Below, piece by piece: positions 59,292 to 59,587 of a DNA stretch of 59,587 nt. Position 1 is the first letter of the stretch. Each line of letters opens with the position of its first letter. A program made the position numbers and the translations under genes. The notes under the pieces are model-generated. The model ran no database searches and had not been told where the DNA came from. It saw only the letters and a program-made list of their open reading frames with translations. The DNA is from a virus. Where the stretch lies: IMG/VR virus record IMGVR_UViG_3300029309_000030, positions 1 through 59,587 of that record. One strand, 5' to 3'.

Positions 59292-59531
59292 ATGATTGAC
59301 ACAGACAAATACGAAGGGCATGATAATTGGGAAGGCACTAAAGTCAATATGGCTAACGAGGCAAATAAATTACTCATAGCCGACGCACCACTTCTTCTAC
59401 AGGAAGTCAAGCGGTTGCGTGAAGAAAACAATCGCTATCTTGACTTTATCCTTTGGCTCGGTATAGAACATAAAGGAAAAAAACTCGCATGGGAATATGG
59501 AGATGAAAAAATAGTGGAGATGGTTGAATGA
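59292..59531 (+). CDS. Coiled-coil early protein, 79 residues
   Basis: ATG 59292 has GGAGGAATGAAG upstream. The product carries a long helix (ANEANKLLIADAPLLLQEVKRLREENNRYLDFILWL), a pattern common in small phage proteins of unknown role. It overlaps the next frame by 4 nt. Confidence 0.6.
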   Translation: MIDTDKYEGHDNWEGTKVNMANEANKLLIADAPLLLQEVKRLREENNRYLDFILWLGIEHKGKKLAWEYGDEKIVEMVE

Positions 59532-59587
59532 TGACATTGAATGAAATGATAGCGCACATTCTCGGTATAGAAAATTACCAAGACCCG
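59528..59587 (+). CDS. Start of another early gene (cut by window end)
   Basis: ATG 59528 overlaps the previous stop and the frame stays open for the remaining 20 codons (TLNEMIAHILGIENYQDP). It is too short to characterise. Confidence 0.45.
   Translation, partial: MMTLNEMIAHILGIENYQDP

Noticed and set aside
1-59587. tRNA genes, integrase, attachment sites or transposases
   Set aside because: None was recognised by eye. A tRNAscan-SE run and an HMM search of the complete genome would be needed to exclude them fully.

Overview
The window looks like most of the genome of a tailed double-stranded DNA virus (Caudoviricetes type, HK97-fold head), probably infecting an archaeon and probably marine. 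The head and packaging set is recognisable: large terminase, a zinc-HTH protein that may be the small terminase, portal, prohead protease fused to a scaffold, major capsid protein, head-tail adaptor, tail terminator, tail tube and distal tail proteins. Archaeal affinity is inferred from three things: GGTGA-type ribosome binding sites before most leftward genes, TATA-box promoters before the rightward genes, and frequent TTG/GTG starts. A marine planktonic archaeal host such as the Poseidoniales (Marine Group II) would fit the protein style, but the sequence alone does not prove it. No integrase, tRNA gene, CRISPR array or insertion sequence was seen, and no DNA polymerase or other recognisable replication enzyme lies inside the window.

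Layout. Positions 1-52339 are almost entirely leftward genes, packed with TAATG/TGATG stop-start overlaps that suggest translational coupling. In the direction of transcription, from 52339 down to 1, they fall into these groups. (a) 52339-42848 is a cassette of poorly known proteins, most sharing a short helix 'F-x-x-A-W-x-x-L-K', with an HMG-CoA-lyase-like enzyme and three basic cysteine-containing domain proteins among them. (b) 42699-39232 is a membrane-protein group around an Arf-like small GTPase. (c) 38904-28172 holds packaging genes: the zinc-HTH protein, large unknown proteins, TerL, a LAGLIDADG-domain protein and a zinc-ribbon portal. (d) 28155-19676 holds a 1954-residue protein with a dead DNA-ligase-like domain, the protease-scaffold and the capsid protein. 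(e) 19638-13349 holds small capsid or neck proteins, four of them apparently paralogous, and the connectors. (f) 13352-1 holds the tail tube, tail chaperones, a very short tape-measure-like protein, two paralogous distal tail proteins and a giant LamG-type fibre cut by the window edge. One gene, 38965-39300, runs rightward inside this block.

From 52340 to about 53290 is the main noncoding region. It has TCTAAACCC iterons, TCTATAGA palindromes, CTGCGAGCC repeats, perfect hairpins and a very AT-rich stretch, so it is the best candidate for a replication origin and control region.

Positions 53182-59587 hold about 23 small rightward genes, presumed early. They are served by a repeated promoter-plus-ribosome-binding-site cassette that is exactly 32 nt long in all ten copies. 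Apart from an ArdC-like antirestriction/metallopeptidase protein these genes are unrecognised; several are tiny zinc-binding proteins.

The most notable observations are the AW..LLK peptide shared by many viral proteins, the invariant 32-nt promoter cassette (two copies of which seem to drive structured noncoding RNAs), the viral Arf-like GTPase, the ligase domain lacking its catalytic lysine, the LAGLIDADG domain lacking its catalytic acid, and the HMG-CoA lyase homologue.
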